A stretch of DNA of 39,575 bases from Thermoanaerobacter sp. (GTDB lineage: Bacteria; Bacillota; Thermoanaerobacteria; Thermoanaerobacterales; Thermoanaerobacteraceae). The notes below the pieces were generated by a model. The model was not told where the DNA came from and ran no database searches. It was given only the letters and a program-made list of their open reading frames with translations. Position numbers and translations under genes: made by a program. Numbering within the stretch: position 1 is the stretch's first letter; every line of letters begins with the position of its first letter. Positions 1 to 7,790 of this stretch are shown piece by piece. The DNA lies in the NCBI GenBank assembly GCA_014896455.1, contig JADBKJ010000014.1, positions 1-39,575 on the forward strand. Direction: 5' to 3'.

Positions 1-20
1 CTGTTTTATTTTTTTGCCCA

Positions 21-49
21 TTGACAAATCAAAATCGGTAGTATATAAT
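21..49 (+). promoter_or_regulatory. sigma-A promoter of the fru operon
   Basis: TTGACA at 21-26 and TATAAT at 44-49 are separated by exactly 17 bp, a consensus housekeeping promoter 55 bp ahead of the first fru gene. No other gene lies between it and fruR. Confidence 0.85.
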
Positions 50-55
50 CAAAAT
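27..55 (+). promoter_or_regulatory. candidate FruR operator: two direct repeats
   Basis: The nonamer AATCAAAAT occurs at 27-35 and again at 47-55, 20 bp (about two helical turns) apart. One copy lies in the promoter spacer and the other overlaps the last bases of the -10 box. DeoR-family repressors often bind direct repeats near their own promoter, so autoregulation by FruR is inferred. No binding data are visible from sequence. Confidence 0.45.
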
Positions 56-103
56 TAAGCAAAAACAATCACATTTGAGCGGGATAATATTGAATGGATG
101 TGA

Positions 104-934
104 ATGAATATGAGTATATCTGATAGGATGTTTGGAGAGGAAAGGCGTCTTAAGATTGCAGAAATTATAAGCAAAGATAAAAGTATCAGTGTTTCTGAGC
201 TTAGCAAACTTTTTAATGTTTCTGAATCTACAATAAGAAGGGATTTACATGTGCTAGAGGAAAAGGGTTTCATACAGAGGACTCACGGTGGAGCGATATT
301 GAATGTTGGCACTCACTATGAGCCTACATTTTTTGAAAAAGAAGATGTAGAACTTGAGGCAAAAAGGAAGATAGGTAAAATTGCTGCCTCAATGATAGAA
401 GAAGGAGATTCTATAATTTTAGATGCTGGTACGACTACTCTTGAGATTGCGCGAAATCTCAAAAATATGAAACTTACTGTTGTTACAAATTCACCTCTTA
501 TTGCTATAGAACTTTCAAAACACGAGGATATTGAGCTTATTATAACAGGCGGCATACAGAGGTGGAGGACTAAGGCTTTAGTTGGTCCTATTGCAGAAAT
601 GGTAATAAGGCAGTTTAAAGTGGATAAGGCTTTTATAGGTACAAATGCTATATCTTTTGAGGATGGGCTTATGACTCCGGATTTAGTTGAAGCAAATACT
701 AAAAAAGCGATGATAGAGGTAGCAAGTGAAGTATATGTAGTGGCAGACCACACTAAGTTTGGCAAAAAGTCTTTTGTAAAATTTGCAGATCTTAAAGATA
801 TCACGGCAATAATAACTGATGATGAGATAGATTATGAGGTTGTGAAAAAGTATGAACAGGCAAATGTAGAGATACTAAATTTTGAAAGGGATGAAGATGA
901 TGATAACAACAGTGACAGTAAATCCAGCAATTGA
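104..934 (+). CDS. fruR: DeoR-family transcriptional repressor of the fructose operon
   Basis: The protein has 276 residues. The N-terminal winged helix-turn-helix (about residues 14-60) carries the DeoR signature SVSELSKLF...STIRRDLHVLEEKGFIQRTHGG. A DeoR sensor domain follows with DAGTTT, TNSPLIA, FIGTNAI and DHTKFG, which bind a sugar phosphate in this family (fructose-1-phosphate in FruR). Relatives usually begin at the equivalent of MFGEERR, so the ATG at 128 is an alternative start; neither start has a strong ribosome site. The acidic, Asn/Ser-rich C-terminal tail overlaps fruK by 35 bp, which implies translational coupling. The role follows from being first gene in an operon with fruK and a fructose PTS. 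Confidence 0.88.
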   Translation: MNMSISDRMFGEERRLKIAEIISKDKSISVSELSKLFNVSESTIRRDLHVLEEKGFIQRTHGGAILNVGTHYEPTFFEKEDVELEAKRKIGKIAASMIEEGDSIILDAGTTTLEIARNLKNMKLTVVTNSPLIAIELSKHEDIELIITGGIQRWRTKALVGPIAEMVIRQFKVDKAFIGTNAISFEDGLMTPDLVEANTKKAMIEVASEVYVVADHTKFGKKSFVKFADLKDITAIITDDEIDYEVVKKYEQANVEILNFERDEDDDNNSDSKSSN

Positions 935-1832
935 TAGGACAGTGATTGTGGGAAATTTAAAGCCTGGCAGTGTGAACAGGGTGATTCGTTCAAGAGTTGA
1001 CGCTGGAGGGAAGGGGATAAATGTAGCAAAAAACTTAAAAAACCTTGGGGATGAGGTAGTTGCCTTGGGCTTTTTAGGTCCTAATGCCCAGTATATAATT
1101 GATTGCCTTGAAGAAGAGGGAATAAAAACTGATTTTGTGAAAATAAAAAATGATACAAGGACGAATATAAAGATTTCCGATATTTCAAAAGGGGAAGTGA
1201 CTGATTTAAATGAATACGGTCCTGAGGTAAGTGAAGAAGAGATTAAGCTTCTTAAGGCAAGCATATTTAAATATGCAGAAAAATCTAAAGTACTTGTACT
1301 GTCGGGAAGCCTACCGATGGGAGTGCCTAAGACTTTTTATAAAGGAATAATTAAAGAATTAAAGAATAGAGATTTAAAAATTATTCTTGATGCTGACAAT
1401 CAAGCTCTTTTGTATGGCATAGAAGAAAGGCCTTTTATGATAAAACCTAATGTGCATGAGTTGGAGGATGTGGTAAGAAAAAGGCTTGAGACTCTAGAAG
1501 AAATTATTGAAGAGGGGAAAAAACTAAACAAATTGGGCATAAAAATAGTTGCAATTTCTATGGGAAGCAAGGGAAGCATTGTTATAACTAATGATGCTGT
1601 ATTTAGAGTGAAACCTCTAAAAGTTGAAGTGAAAGGAACTGTCGGGGCAGGGGACGCATACGTTGCAGGCTTTGCCCATGGGATATATAGAGGACTTTCT
1701 CTTGAGGAGACAATAAAAATAGCTGCAGCGTTGTCAACTTCTGTTGTCATGAAAGAGGGTACAAGAGCAGGTACTATTGAAGAAGTAAATGCATTAAAAG
1801 ACAAGATTGAGATTGAGAGGATAGAAAGGTGA
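900..1832 (+). CDS. fruK: 1-phosphofructokinase (PfkB/ribokinase family)
   Basis: This 310-residue kinase phosphorylates the fructose-1-phosphate made by the PTS to fructose-1,6-bisphosphate. It shows the PfkB N-terminal VTVNPAIDRT, the GGKGINVA substrate loop, the LSGSLP stretch, and the C-terminal PfkB signature GTVGAGDAYVAGF whose Asp is the catalytic base. The reading frame is open from a TTG at 882, but the ATG at 900 gives the family-typical start MITTVTVNPAID and has GAAAGGG nine bases upstream. The stop codon overlaps the possible GTG start of the next gene, so translation is probably coupled. Confidence 0.92.
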   Translation: MITTVTVNPAIDRTVIVGNLKPGSVNRVIRSRVDAGGKGINVAKNLKNLGDEVVALGFLGPNAQYIIDCLEEEGIKTDFVKIKNDTRTNIKISDISKGEVTDLNEYGPEVSEEEIKLLKASIFKYAEKSKVLVLSGSLPMGVPKTFYKGIIKELKNRDLKIILDADNQALLYGIEERPFMIKPNVHELEDVVRKRLETLEEIIEEGKKLNKLGIKIVAISMGSKGSIVITNDAVFRVKPLKVEVKGTVGAGDAYVAGFAHGIYRGLSLEETIKIAAALSTSVVMKEGTRAGTIEEVNALKDKIEIERIER

Positions 1833-1837
1833 GGAAA

Positions 1838-2284
1838 ATGGAGATAAAAGATGTTTTAGATGAAAAGATGATGGTTTTTGATTTAAAGGCAAAGACAAAG
1901 GGAGAAGTACTAGAAGAGCTGGTTAAGGTTTTAAAGGAAAATGATGTAGTAGATGATGAAAAAGGTTTTTTAGAGGTTGTTAAGAAAAGAGAAGAGGAAT
2001 TTTCTACAGGAATAGGCTATGGAGTAGCAATACCTCATGGGAAGAGCAGTCTTGTAAAAAAGCCAGCAATAGTATTTGGGAAGTCTCGCCAAGGAATAGA
2101 CTATAACTCAATGGATAGCAAACCTGCCCATTTATTTTTCTTGATTGCTGTGCCAGACAATTCAAATGAGCTACACCTTAAAGTTTTGGCTGAGCTTTCA
2201 AGGGATTTGATGCATAAGGAGGTGAGAGAGGAGTTAGAAAAAGCGTCGACACCTGAGGAAGTCATAGAGGCTTTTGAGAAATAA
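1838..2284 (+). CDS. fructose-type PTS enzyme IIA
   Basis: This single-domain IIA protein of the fructose/mannitol family has 148 residues from ATG 1838. It takes phosphate from HPr and passes it to the IIB domain of the next gene. The phosphorylated His lies in GYGVAIPHGKS (about His67). The frame also offers a GTG at 1829 that overlaps the fruK stop. The ATG at 1838 is preferred because family members start at the equivalent of MEIKDVL and AAGGTGA lies five bases upstream. IIA is a separate gene here rather than fused to IIBC. Confidence 0.88.
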   Translation: MEIKDVLDEKMMVFDLKAKTKGEVLEELVKVLKENDVVDDEKGFLEVVKKREEEFSTGIGYGVAIPHGKSSLVKKPAIVFGKSRQGIDYNSMDSKPAHLFFLIAVPDNSNELHLKVLAELSRDLMHKEVREELEKASTPEEVIEAFEK

Positions 2285-2307
2285 ATTTTTAAGAGAGGGG
2301 ATTAATT

Positions 2308-3666
2308 ATGAAAAAGGTAGTTGCTGTTACAGCCTGCCCTACAGGTATTGCTCATACCTATATGGCGGCGGAAAATCTTCAGATGGCAGCAAAAGAGATG
2401 GGAGTTGACATAAAAGTAGAGACTCAAGGGTCAATAGGTGCAGAAAATGCTCTTACAGAAGAGGACATACAAGAAGCAGATGCTGTTATAATTGCTGCAT
2501 CAACTAAGGTGGACAAATCAAGATTTGCTGGGAAACCTGTCCTTGAAGTTGGCGTGGAAGAGGCTATAAAGGATGCAAAAGGGCTTATTGAAAAAGCTTT
2601 AAAGATGGAAAAACCTACTGACTATGTGGAGAAAGTACAGGAGATTCACAAAGAAAGGGCAGCTCAGAGGACAGGAGCTTATAAACACCTCATGACAGGT
2701 GTTTCTTATATGATACCTTTTGTTGTTGCAGGCGGTATTTTAATTGCTCTATCTTTCTTCTGGGGATATAAGGCGTTTGAAGTAGAAGGAACTCTTCCTT
2801 GGGCTTTGATGAAGATTGGCGGTGGTTCAGCATTTGCGCTGATGGTACCAATTTTGTCAGGGTATATAGCATTTTCTATAGCAGATAGGCCTGGCCTTGT
2901 TCCTGGTATGGTAGGTGGTATGCTAGCAGTATCAACAGGTGCAGGATTTTTAGGCGGTATCATTTCGGGATTTTTAGCAGGATATACGGTAGACTATTTG
3001 AAGAAGTTAATAAAACTGCCTAGGACTTTAGAAGGTTTAATGCCAGTATTGATATTGCCTGTGCTTTCTACTTTAATAGTGGGACTTTTAATGATATATG
3101 TGATTGGTTCACCAATGAAAGCTATTATGACATCTTTGACTAACTGGCTTACAGGTATGAGCACAACAAATGCGGTTATTTTCGGGGCAATACTAGGACT
3201 TATGATGGCTTTTGATATGGGCGGTCCTGTAAACAAGACAGCTTATACTTTTGCAACAGGTCTTTTAGCATCAAATGTTTTTGCTCCAATGGCAGCGGTT
3301 ATGGCAGCAGGCATGACACCTCCACTTGGCCTTGCACTTGCAACAGTTTTGTTTAAGGATAGATTTACAAAAGAAGAGATAGAGGCAGGCAAAGCAGCTT
3401 GGGTATTGGGAGCATCTTTTATAACAGAAGGTGCTATACCTTTTGCAGCAGCAGACCCATTTAGAGTAATACCTTCAATAATGGTGGGTTCTGCTGTGAC
3501 AGGTGCTCTTTCAATGCTTTTCCACATAGAACTTCGAGCTCCTCATGGAGGAATATTTGTAATACCGATAGCTGTGTCAAATCCTCTTCTTTACATTGGA
3601 GTAATAGCAGTTGGCACAGTAGTTACTGCTCTTATGATAGCAGTGCTTAAAAAGAAAGTTGATTAA
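2308..3666 (+). CDS. fruA: fructose-specific PTS enzyme IIBC
   Basis: This membrane permease of 452 residues imports fructose and phosphorylates it to fructose-1-phosphate. The IIB domain (about 1-100) begins with the phosphocysteine loop [14 protein letters not shown] (Cys10). A linker leads to the IIC domain (about 125-450), which has multiple hydrophobic segments starting near [10 protein letters not shown] and the conserved DMGGPVNK and [10 protein letters not shown] motifs. A good ribosome site (AGAGAGGGGA) precedes ATG 2308, 23 bp after the IIA gene. It is the last gene of the operon and is followed at once by a terminator. Confidence 0.93.
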   Translation: MKKVVAVTACPTGIAHTYMAAENLQMAAKEMGVDIKVETQGSIGAENALTEEDIQEADAVIIAASTKVDKSRFAGKPVLEVGVEEAIKDAKGLIEKALKMEKPTDYVEKVQEIHKERAAQRTGAYKHLMTGVSYMIPFVVAGGILIALSFFWGYKAFEVEGTLPWALMKIGGGSAFALMVPILSGYIAFSIADRPGLVPGMVGGMLAVSTGAGFLGGIISGFLAGYTVDYLKKLIKLPRTLEGLMPVLILPVLSTLIVGLLMIYVIGSPMKAIMTSLTNWLTGMSTTNAVIFGAILGLMMAFDMGGPVNKTAYTFATGLLASNVFAPMAAVMAAGMTPPLGLALATVLFKDRFTKEEIEAGKAAWVLGASFITEGAIPFAAADPFRVIPSIMVGSAVTGALSMLFHIELRAPHGGIFVIPIAVSNPLLYIGVIAVGTVVTALMIAVLKKKVD

Positions 3667-3705
3667 AAAATTGGGGTAAGCAAGAGCTTGCCCCTAATTT
3701 TTTAT
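3666..3705 (+). terminator. Rho-independent terminator of the fru operon
   Basis: GGGGTAAGC pairs with GCTTGCCCC around an AAGA loop, extended by flanking A/T pairs and followed by a T run. It starts directly at the fruA stop codon. Confidence 0.9.
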
Positions 3706-3753
3706 TTGCATACAGTTTAGGTATAAATGAGAACTTTAATTATTTCTAGATGA

Positions 3754-3861
3754 CAGTGTAAGGATGCGATATTGCTACGAGGAGCATTAGCAAGATATAA
3801 AGGTGAAGAGCTTAGAGAGAAAGAAAGTAAAGCTTGGCCAAGTGCGGTGATGGAAAAATAG
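3754..3861 (+). pseudogene. possible C-terminal remnant of an unidentified protein
   Basis: In the 160 bp between the fru terminator and the vapC-like gene, one frame is open after a TGA at 3751. It reads DAILLRGALARYKGEELREKE before ending at TAG 3859. The segment is charged and helix-like and looks protein-coding, but it has no start codon or ribosome site. It may be the tail of a decayed gene; the family is not recognised, and chance cannot be excluded. Confidence 0.25.
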
Positions 3862-3867
3862 GAATAC

Positions 3868-4311
3868 TCAAAAGTCATTGCCTAAGGAAAATGGATTTTG
3901 TACTTTTACTTTGCTAAAATACTGGCCTGAATTTAAATCTTCGCTCCATATTATATTACAATCCAGGTTTATTGCACTAACGATTATAAGCGAATCCCAG
4001 AAAGAAATCATGTAGCGTTGTGAAACTTTAATTGCGTCAAGTATATCTTCAAAATCTATTATATTTAGTTTCCAACTCTTAAAAGCTGAAATAATTTCTG
4101 CTGCTTCAGCTGGAATCAAAGGTTTTTTTACTTTTCTTGTAATTGTTACATAAAATTCTTGAAGCACTTGTGTGCTTAAGCATCCATTTCTTTCATACCA
4201 TAATTCTTTTAGTAGTTCTTTTGCAATTTCATGTTTTTTACCAGCAGATACATCATGAGCGTAAACTAAAATATTTGTATCAATGAACTGCAAATTTCTA
4301 TTATCTTTCAT
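3868..4311 (-). CDS. PIN-domain toxin, VapC-like
   Basis: This PIN-domain protein of 147 residues is a putative Mg-dependent ribonuclease toxin. Acidic residues fitting the PIN active site are visible: Asp11 in FIDTNILVYAHD, Glu52 in VLQEFY, Asp106 in SFWDSLI and Asp125 in WSEDLNSGQ. Its ATG overlaps the end of the upstream antitoxin gene by 11 bp and is preceded by GGAGGAGAG inside that gene, the usual coupled arrangement of VapBC pairs. The partner identifies the function; RNA target and toxicity are unknown. Confidence 0.82.
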   Translation of the reverse strand: MKDNRNLQFIDTNILVYAHDVSAGKKHEIAKELLKELWYERNGCLSTQVLQEFYVTITRKVKKPLIPAEAAEIISAFKSWKLNIIDFEDILDAIKVSQRYMISFWDSLIIVSAINLDCNIIWSEDLNSGQYFSKVKVQNPFSLGNDF

Positions 4312-4564
4312 ATAAATCTTCTCTCCTCCAGGTAACTTTTCCCTCTGTACCTAAATCAAAACCTTTTTCTAATATTTTTATATGATATAACCTAGCATTT
4401 TCATAGGAGTCTTCTTTTTTTACTATTTCTTCTAGCGTTTCTGCTAAAAGCCTAGATACAGATGTATTTTTATCTATAGCTATATGTTTTATCCTTTGTA
4501 ATAAATTTTTAGGTAAAGACAATGTGATGTTCTGTGTTTCTATTTTTTGCCTTTCTCTATTCAT
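4301..4564 (-). CDS. ribbon-helix-helix-type antitoxin (VapB-like)
   Basis: This protein of 87 residues starts at ATG 4564 behind a perfect GGAGGTGAT site; the longer open frame upstream is not used. Residues about 14-45 (NITLSLPKNLLQRIKHIAID followed by NTSVSRLLAETLEEIV) fit a ribbon-helix-helix DNA-binding fold. The C-terminal part would wrap the PIN toxin; it contains a WRREDLYER end common in such antitoxins. It is first in a two-gene operon with the toxin and probably represses its own promoter through the inverted repeat described separately. Confidence 0.78.
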   Translation of the reverse strand: MNRERQKIETQNITLSLPKNLLQRIKHIAIDKNTSVSRLLAETLEEIVKKEDSYENARLYHIKILEKGFDLGTEGKVTWRREDLYER

Positions 4565-4585
4565 AATATCACCTCCACGTAATTT

Positions 4586-4614
4586 AGTATAACACATTTT
4601 TACGTGTAAATCAA
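4586..4614 (-). promoter_or_regulatory. promoter and palindromic operator of the toxin-antitoxin pair
   Basis: Read on the minus strand, TTGATT (4609-4614) and TATACT (4586-4591) are 17 bp apart. The spacer holds an inverted repeat ACACGT-AAAA-ATGTGT, well placed for autorepression by the antitoxin. Confidence 0.6.
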
Positions 4615-4720
4615 TTGTTATGTTAACAAATGCATAGATATAAGCCAAGGAAAATTTATATGGTAAAGAACGTATAGGTACAATTATAGAGAATGACAAA
4701 GAAAGCAAATAGAAATAAAG

Positions 4721-4747
4721 AAATTGGGTAAAAACTTACCCAATTTC
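4721..4747 (-). terminator. terminator of hsp20
   Basis: AAATTGGGTAA and TTACCCAATTT form an 11-bp stem around a short A-rich loop. The stem directly abuts the hsp20 stop codon, and the minus strand continues T-rich. Confidence 0.8.
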
Positions 4748-5185
4748 TTATTCTATATCTATTTTTCTTCCCTTTGGCTTACTTGGATGGAGTTTTGGCA
4801 TTGTGATTTTGAGGATGCCGTTTTCAAATTTAGCAGTAGTTCTTTCAGGGTCTACTTCTGCTGGTAGTTCTATTCTTCTGGCAAAACTTCCGTAATATCT
4901 TTCTCTCATGTAATAATTTTTATCTTCTCTTTCTTCGTCTACTGTGGTTTGCCCTTTTATTTCCAGTATATTGTCATAAACATTTATTTCAATGTCTTTT
5001 TTGTCAACGCCGGGTAGTTCAGCAGTTGCCACTACTTCTGTTTCAGATTCGGTGATGTCCACTCTTGGCCGAGAAAACAGACCTGAAATAGATGGGAAAT
5101 TCACATCAAAAATGCTTGGCAAATTTCTAATATTGAAATCGAAGGGCCAATCCCACCAGTCGCGTCCTCGCCTCATAAGGCTCAT
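4748..5185 (-). CDS. small heat shock protein, Hsp20/alpha-crystallin family
   Basis: This ATP-independent holdase of 145 residues binds unfolding proteins. A short aromatic N-terminus (RRGRDWWDWPFDF) leads to the alpha-crystallin domain (about 40-135), which carries ATAELPGVDKKDIEI, the YYMRERYYGSFARRIELP strand and the FENGILKITMPK motif typical of the family. The I-x-I-type tail is reduced to KIDIE. The start has a strong ribosome site (ATGGAGGTGATG). It is monocistronic between its own promoter and a terminator. Confidence 0.93.
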   Translation of the reverse strand: MSLMRRGRDWWDWPFDFNIRNLPSIFDVNFPSISGLFSRPRVDITESETEVVATAELPGVDKKDIEINVYDNILEIKGQTTVDEEREDKNYYMRERYYGSFARRIELPAEVDPERTTAKFENGILKITMPKLHPSKPKGRKIDIE

Positions 5186-5215
5186 TTACATCACCTCCAT
5201 ATTTTTCTATTATTT

Positions 5216-5245
5216 ATTATATCACATTAATTGAAATTTTCAATT
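5216..5245 (-). promoter_or_regulatory. hsp20 promoter overlapping a 17-bp palindrome
   Basis: On the minus strand, TTGAAA (5238-5243) and TATAAT (5216-5221) are 16 bp apart. The -35 box lies inside the perfect palindrome AATTGAAA-n-TTTCAATT (5229-5245). This is not the CIRCE sequence, so a regulator other than HrcA is likely. Confidence 0.6.
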
Positions 5246-5348
5246 ATTAGGTTTCACAAAATCATCGCATTTAATTCTTACTTTTTTATTCTTTTTATGT
5301 TAAAATTTATAAGGGTGAAATTGACGATGTAAAAAAGGAAGTGGTTGG

Positions 5349-6257
5349 ATGAGGCCAGATGAAAAAGATGTAAGTAAATTGTACTTTTTTGTCATGTTAC
5401 TTCTCATAACAGTTGGATATTTGGTGCAAAAGGCTTCTTTATATATAGGTATACTAATCACAGAATTTTTTCTTGTTTTACTGCCTGTTATTCTTTACCT
5501 TCTTTTTAAAAGATATGATGTAAAATATGTTTTAAGGTTAAATCCTATAAAGGGTGATCAAGCATTTTTAGTGATAATAATAGCTGCTTTAGGTTGGATA
5601 GTATCAGCTTTTTTTGCGCTCTTAACAAATTACTTTTTATCTAAATTAGGTAAAATTCCGGTTATGCCAATACCTGCAGCTTCCAATACACAAGAACTTT
5701 TTATGCAAATTCTAATATTTGGAGCTGTAGCTGCCTGCTGTGAAGAAATATTTATGCGAGGACTTGTCATGAGAAGTTTTGAAATGAGAGGTTCTATAAA
5801 GAGTATTTTTATAACCGCTATATTCTTTGCAATGCTTCATTTGAATGTGCAAAACTTTCTAAGTATTCTTTTTCTTGGAAGCTTATTGGGATATGTAGTA
5901 TATAGGACTAATTCTATATTTGCAGGAATGATTGTTCATTTTACGAATAATACTATTTCTGTATTGTTATCCTATTTTATAGCACAACAAAACTTAGGGA
6001 AAGCAACTCCATTACAACAGGTAGATATTCCATTTATTGTTGTCATTGGTTATGGGATTTTTGCATTATTTGCTGCTATTCTTTTGTGGGTGCTATTGAG
6101 ATATTTGAAGAAAGTAACTGACCCATATGTTATCCGCGGTACTACAAAGTTAAAAGAAGACTTACATATTTTCTTGCATTGGCCTGTACTTTTATCAGTG
6201 TTAGTATTTTTGTATAGAATTATTGAACAGATATTAAAAATAGTTGAGGCTATATAA
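5349..6257 (+). CDS. CPBP-family intramembrane metalloprotease (CAAX/Abi type)
   Basis: This integral membrane protein of 302 residues has about eight hydrophobic segments. The CPBP active-site motifs are in order: EEIFMRG (EExxxR, about 137-143), FFAMLH (FxxxH, about 160) and the later HFTNN. Family members act as prenyl-protein or bacteriocin-immunity proteases inside the membrane; the substrate is not predictable. The start at 5349 follows AAGGAAGTGG. It is flanked by the divergent hsp20 and by the lacI-type gene with its own promoter, so it is probably transcribed alone. Confidence 0.82.
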   Translation: MRPDEKDVSKLYFFVMLLLITVGYLVQKASLYIGILITEFFLVLLPVILYLLFKRYDVKYVLRLNPIKGDQAFLVIIIAALGWIVSAFFALLTNYFLSKLGKIPVMPIPAASNTQELFMQILIFGAVAACCEEIFMRGLVMRSFEMRGSIKSIFITAIFFAMLHLNVQNFLSILFLGSLLGYVVYRTNSIFAGMIVHFTNNTISVLLSYFIAQQNLGKATPLQQVDIPFIVVIGYGIFALFAAILLWVLLRYLKKVTDPYVIRGTTKLKEDLHIFLHWPVLLSVLVFLYRIIEQILKIVEAI

Positions 6258-6334
6258 AGAATCTTTAAAAAATTTCTCCTTTTAGTATTTTTTGATTTTG
6301 CCAACAAGCTGTCCTTAAAAAAGATGAAAATCTG

Positions 6335-6387
6335 TTGACGTGAATAAAAGAATTGGATATAATAAATAGTGGATGCAATCGGTTTCA
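6335..6387 (+). promoter_or_regulatory. promoter and LacI/CcpA-type operator of the downstream regulator
   Basis: TTGACG (6335-6340) and TATAAT (6358-6363) are 17 bp apart. Just downstream, TGCAATCGGTTTCA (6374-6387) matches the LacI-family consensus TGnAAnCGnTTnCA with a central CG. It lies near the expected transcription start, where bound repressor would block initiation, so autoregulation is inferred. CcpA binding is an alternative. Confidence 0.7.
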
Positions 6388-6407
6388 TTCTAAAGGTGGT
6401 GATATAC

Positions 6408-7421
6408 ATGAATGTAACGATTAAAGATGTGGCCAAAAGGGCAAATGTTGCTCCTTCTACTGTATCGAGGGTTATTGCTGATAATCCGCGTATAAGTAAA
6501 GAGACAAAAGAAAGAGTTTGGAAGGCGATGGAGGAATTGGGGTATTATCCAAATGCCATTGCCAGAAGCCTTGCAAGTAAAGTGACAAATACTTTGGGAC
6601 TTATAATGCCTCGCTCTACAGAAGAAGCTTTTTCAAATCCTTTTTTCCCTGAGGTTATGAGGGGCATAAGTGTTGTTGCCCATAGAGAAAAGTATGATTT
6701 GCTTTTGTCGACATCTGGGAATCAAGAAGAGGAAAAAGAAGCGGTTATAAATATGGTAAAAGGCAAACGAGTAGATGGAATAATTCTTTTATCTTCCCGT
6801 ACAACCGATGAGCTTATACCTTGGTTAAGAGACGAAAAATTTCCTTTTGTGGTAATAGGTAAGCCTCTTGATGCTAAAGGTGTGTATTGGGTGGACAATG
6901 ATAATATAGGGGCTTCTAAGCTTGCTACTAATTACCTTATTAAACATGGGCATAGAGAAATTGCTTTTATAAGTGGTTCACTGGAATATGTAGTGAGTTT
7001 AGATAGGTTAGATGGTTATAAACTTGCCCTTGAGGAAAATGGAATACCTTTTAAGAGAGAGTTGGTGGAACAAGACGAGTTTTCTGAAGACGGCGGATAC
7101 AGGGCTATGATGAGAATATTAGAAAGAGAAAAACCTACTGCAGTTGTGGTTACTGATGATGTTATGGCATTTGGTGTTATAAGGGCTGCAATAGATAAGG
7201 GATATGGAGTGCCGGAGGATATTTCTATAGTAGGCTTTAACAATATTCCTTTGTCTGCTTTTGCTAATCCACCCCTTACGACGGTAGATATTTCTACATT
7301 TGATTTGGGGATAAAATCAGCAGAACTTCTAATTGCAAGGTTAAAGCAAAAGGAGATTGAATCGGACCATATAATTGTGCCGGTAAAGCTTATAGAGAGA
7401 AAATCTTGTGTTTCCAGATAG
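6408..7421 (+). CDS. LacI/GalR-family transcriptional regulator, MalR-like
   Basis: The regulator has 337 residues from ATG 6408, which follows AAAGGTGGTGAT; the longer open frame upstream includes the operator and is not coding. The N-terminal LacI helix-turn-helix and hinge helix read VTIKDVAKRANVAPSTVSRV ... YYPNAIARSLASK. The periplasmic-binding-like effector domain (about 60-335) has NPFFPEVMRGI, FVVIGKP and WVDNDN segments reminiscent of maltose-type repressors. No sugar gene is adjacent, so the regulon cannot be read from context. An MNT-HEPN pair starts only 12 bp downstream and is probably cotranscribed. Confidence 0.88.
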   Translation: MNVTIKDVAKRANVAPSTVSRVIADNPRISKETKERVWKAMEELGYYPNAIARSLASKVTNTLGLIMPRSTEEAFSNPFFPEVMRGISVVAHREKYDLLLSTSGNQEEEKEAVINMVKGKRVDGIILLSSRTTDELIPWLRDEKFPFVVIGKPLDAKGVYWVDNDNIGASKLATNYLIKHGHREIAFISGSLEYVVSLDRLDGYKLALEENGIPFKRELVEQDEFSEDGGYRAMMRILEREKPTAVVVTDDVMAFGVIRAAIDKGYGVPEDISIVGFNNIPLSAFANPPLTTVDISTFDLGIKSAELLIARLKQKEIESDHIIVPVKLIERKSCVSR

Positions 7422-7433
7422 AGGTGAAATTTT

Positions 7434-7790
7434 ATGAGTAAAAAGCTGGCTGAAAATCTAGATATATATGAGAAAGAAATAAAAAAATTGAAAAATGAAA
7501 TTGTAAAGAGGTTTAGCCCGGAAAGGATAATTTTATTTGGATCTTGCGCTGAAGGAGAAGAAAATTTAGAAAGTGATATAGATTTGTGTATTATTATAAG
7601 TACAAAAAATAAAAGGGAAATGAAAATGAAGATATATGAAATAGAGCACGATATTCCAATAGATGTAGTAGTTTATACCCCTGAAGAGTGGGAAAAACAC
7701 GTGCAACACAAACAAAGTTTTGCCTACCTTATTAATACTAAAGGGGTTGTATTATATGACAGAGGAGAAGTATTATCAAGAATGGTTTAA
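7434..7790 (+). CDS. minimal nucleotidyltransferase (MNT), antitoxin-like
   Basis: This protein of 118 residues has the pol-beta nucleotidyltransferase core: GSCAEGEENLESDIDL at about 36-51, in which Gly36-Ser37 and Asp48/Asp50 fit the GSx10DxD catalytic motif. A shorter third strand carries the Asp of IDVVVY. MNT proteins paired with HEPN proteins can act as antitoxins that AMPylate the HEPN partner; that role is inferred from pairing. The ribosome site AGGTGAAATTTT lies in the 12-bp gap after lacI, and the 3' end overlaps the HEPN gene by 35 bp. Confidence 0.85.
   Translation: MSKKLAENLDIYEKEIKKLKNEIVKRFSPERIILFGSCAEGEENLESDIDLCIIISTKNKREMKMKIYEIEHDIPIDVVVYTPEEWEKHVQHKQSFAYLINTKGVVLYDRGEVLSRMV

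Noticed and set aside
316..804. Long minus-strand open frame inside fruR
   Set aside because: It lies antisense to a clear DeoR-family gene, with low-complexity Ser/Ile-rich translation and no ribosome site. Similar antisense frames under other genes were left out for the same reason.
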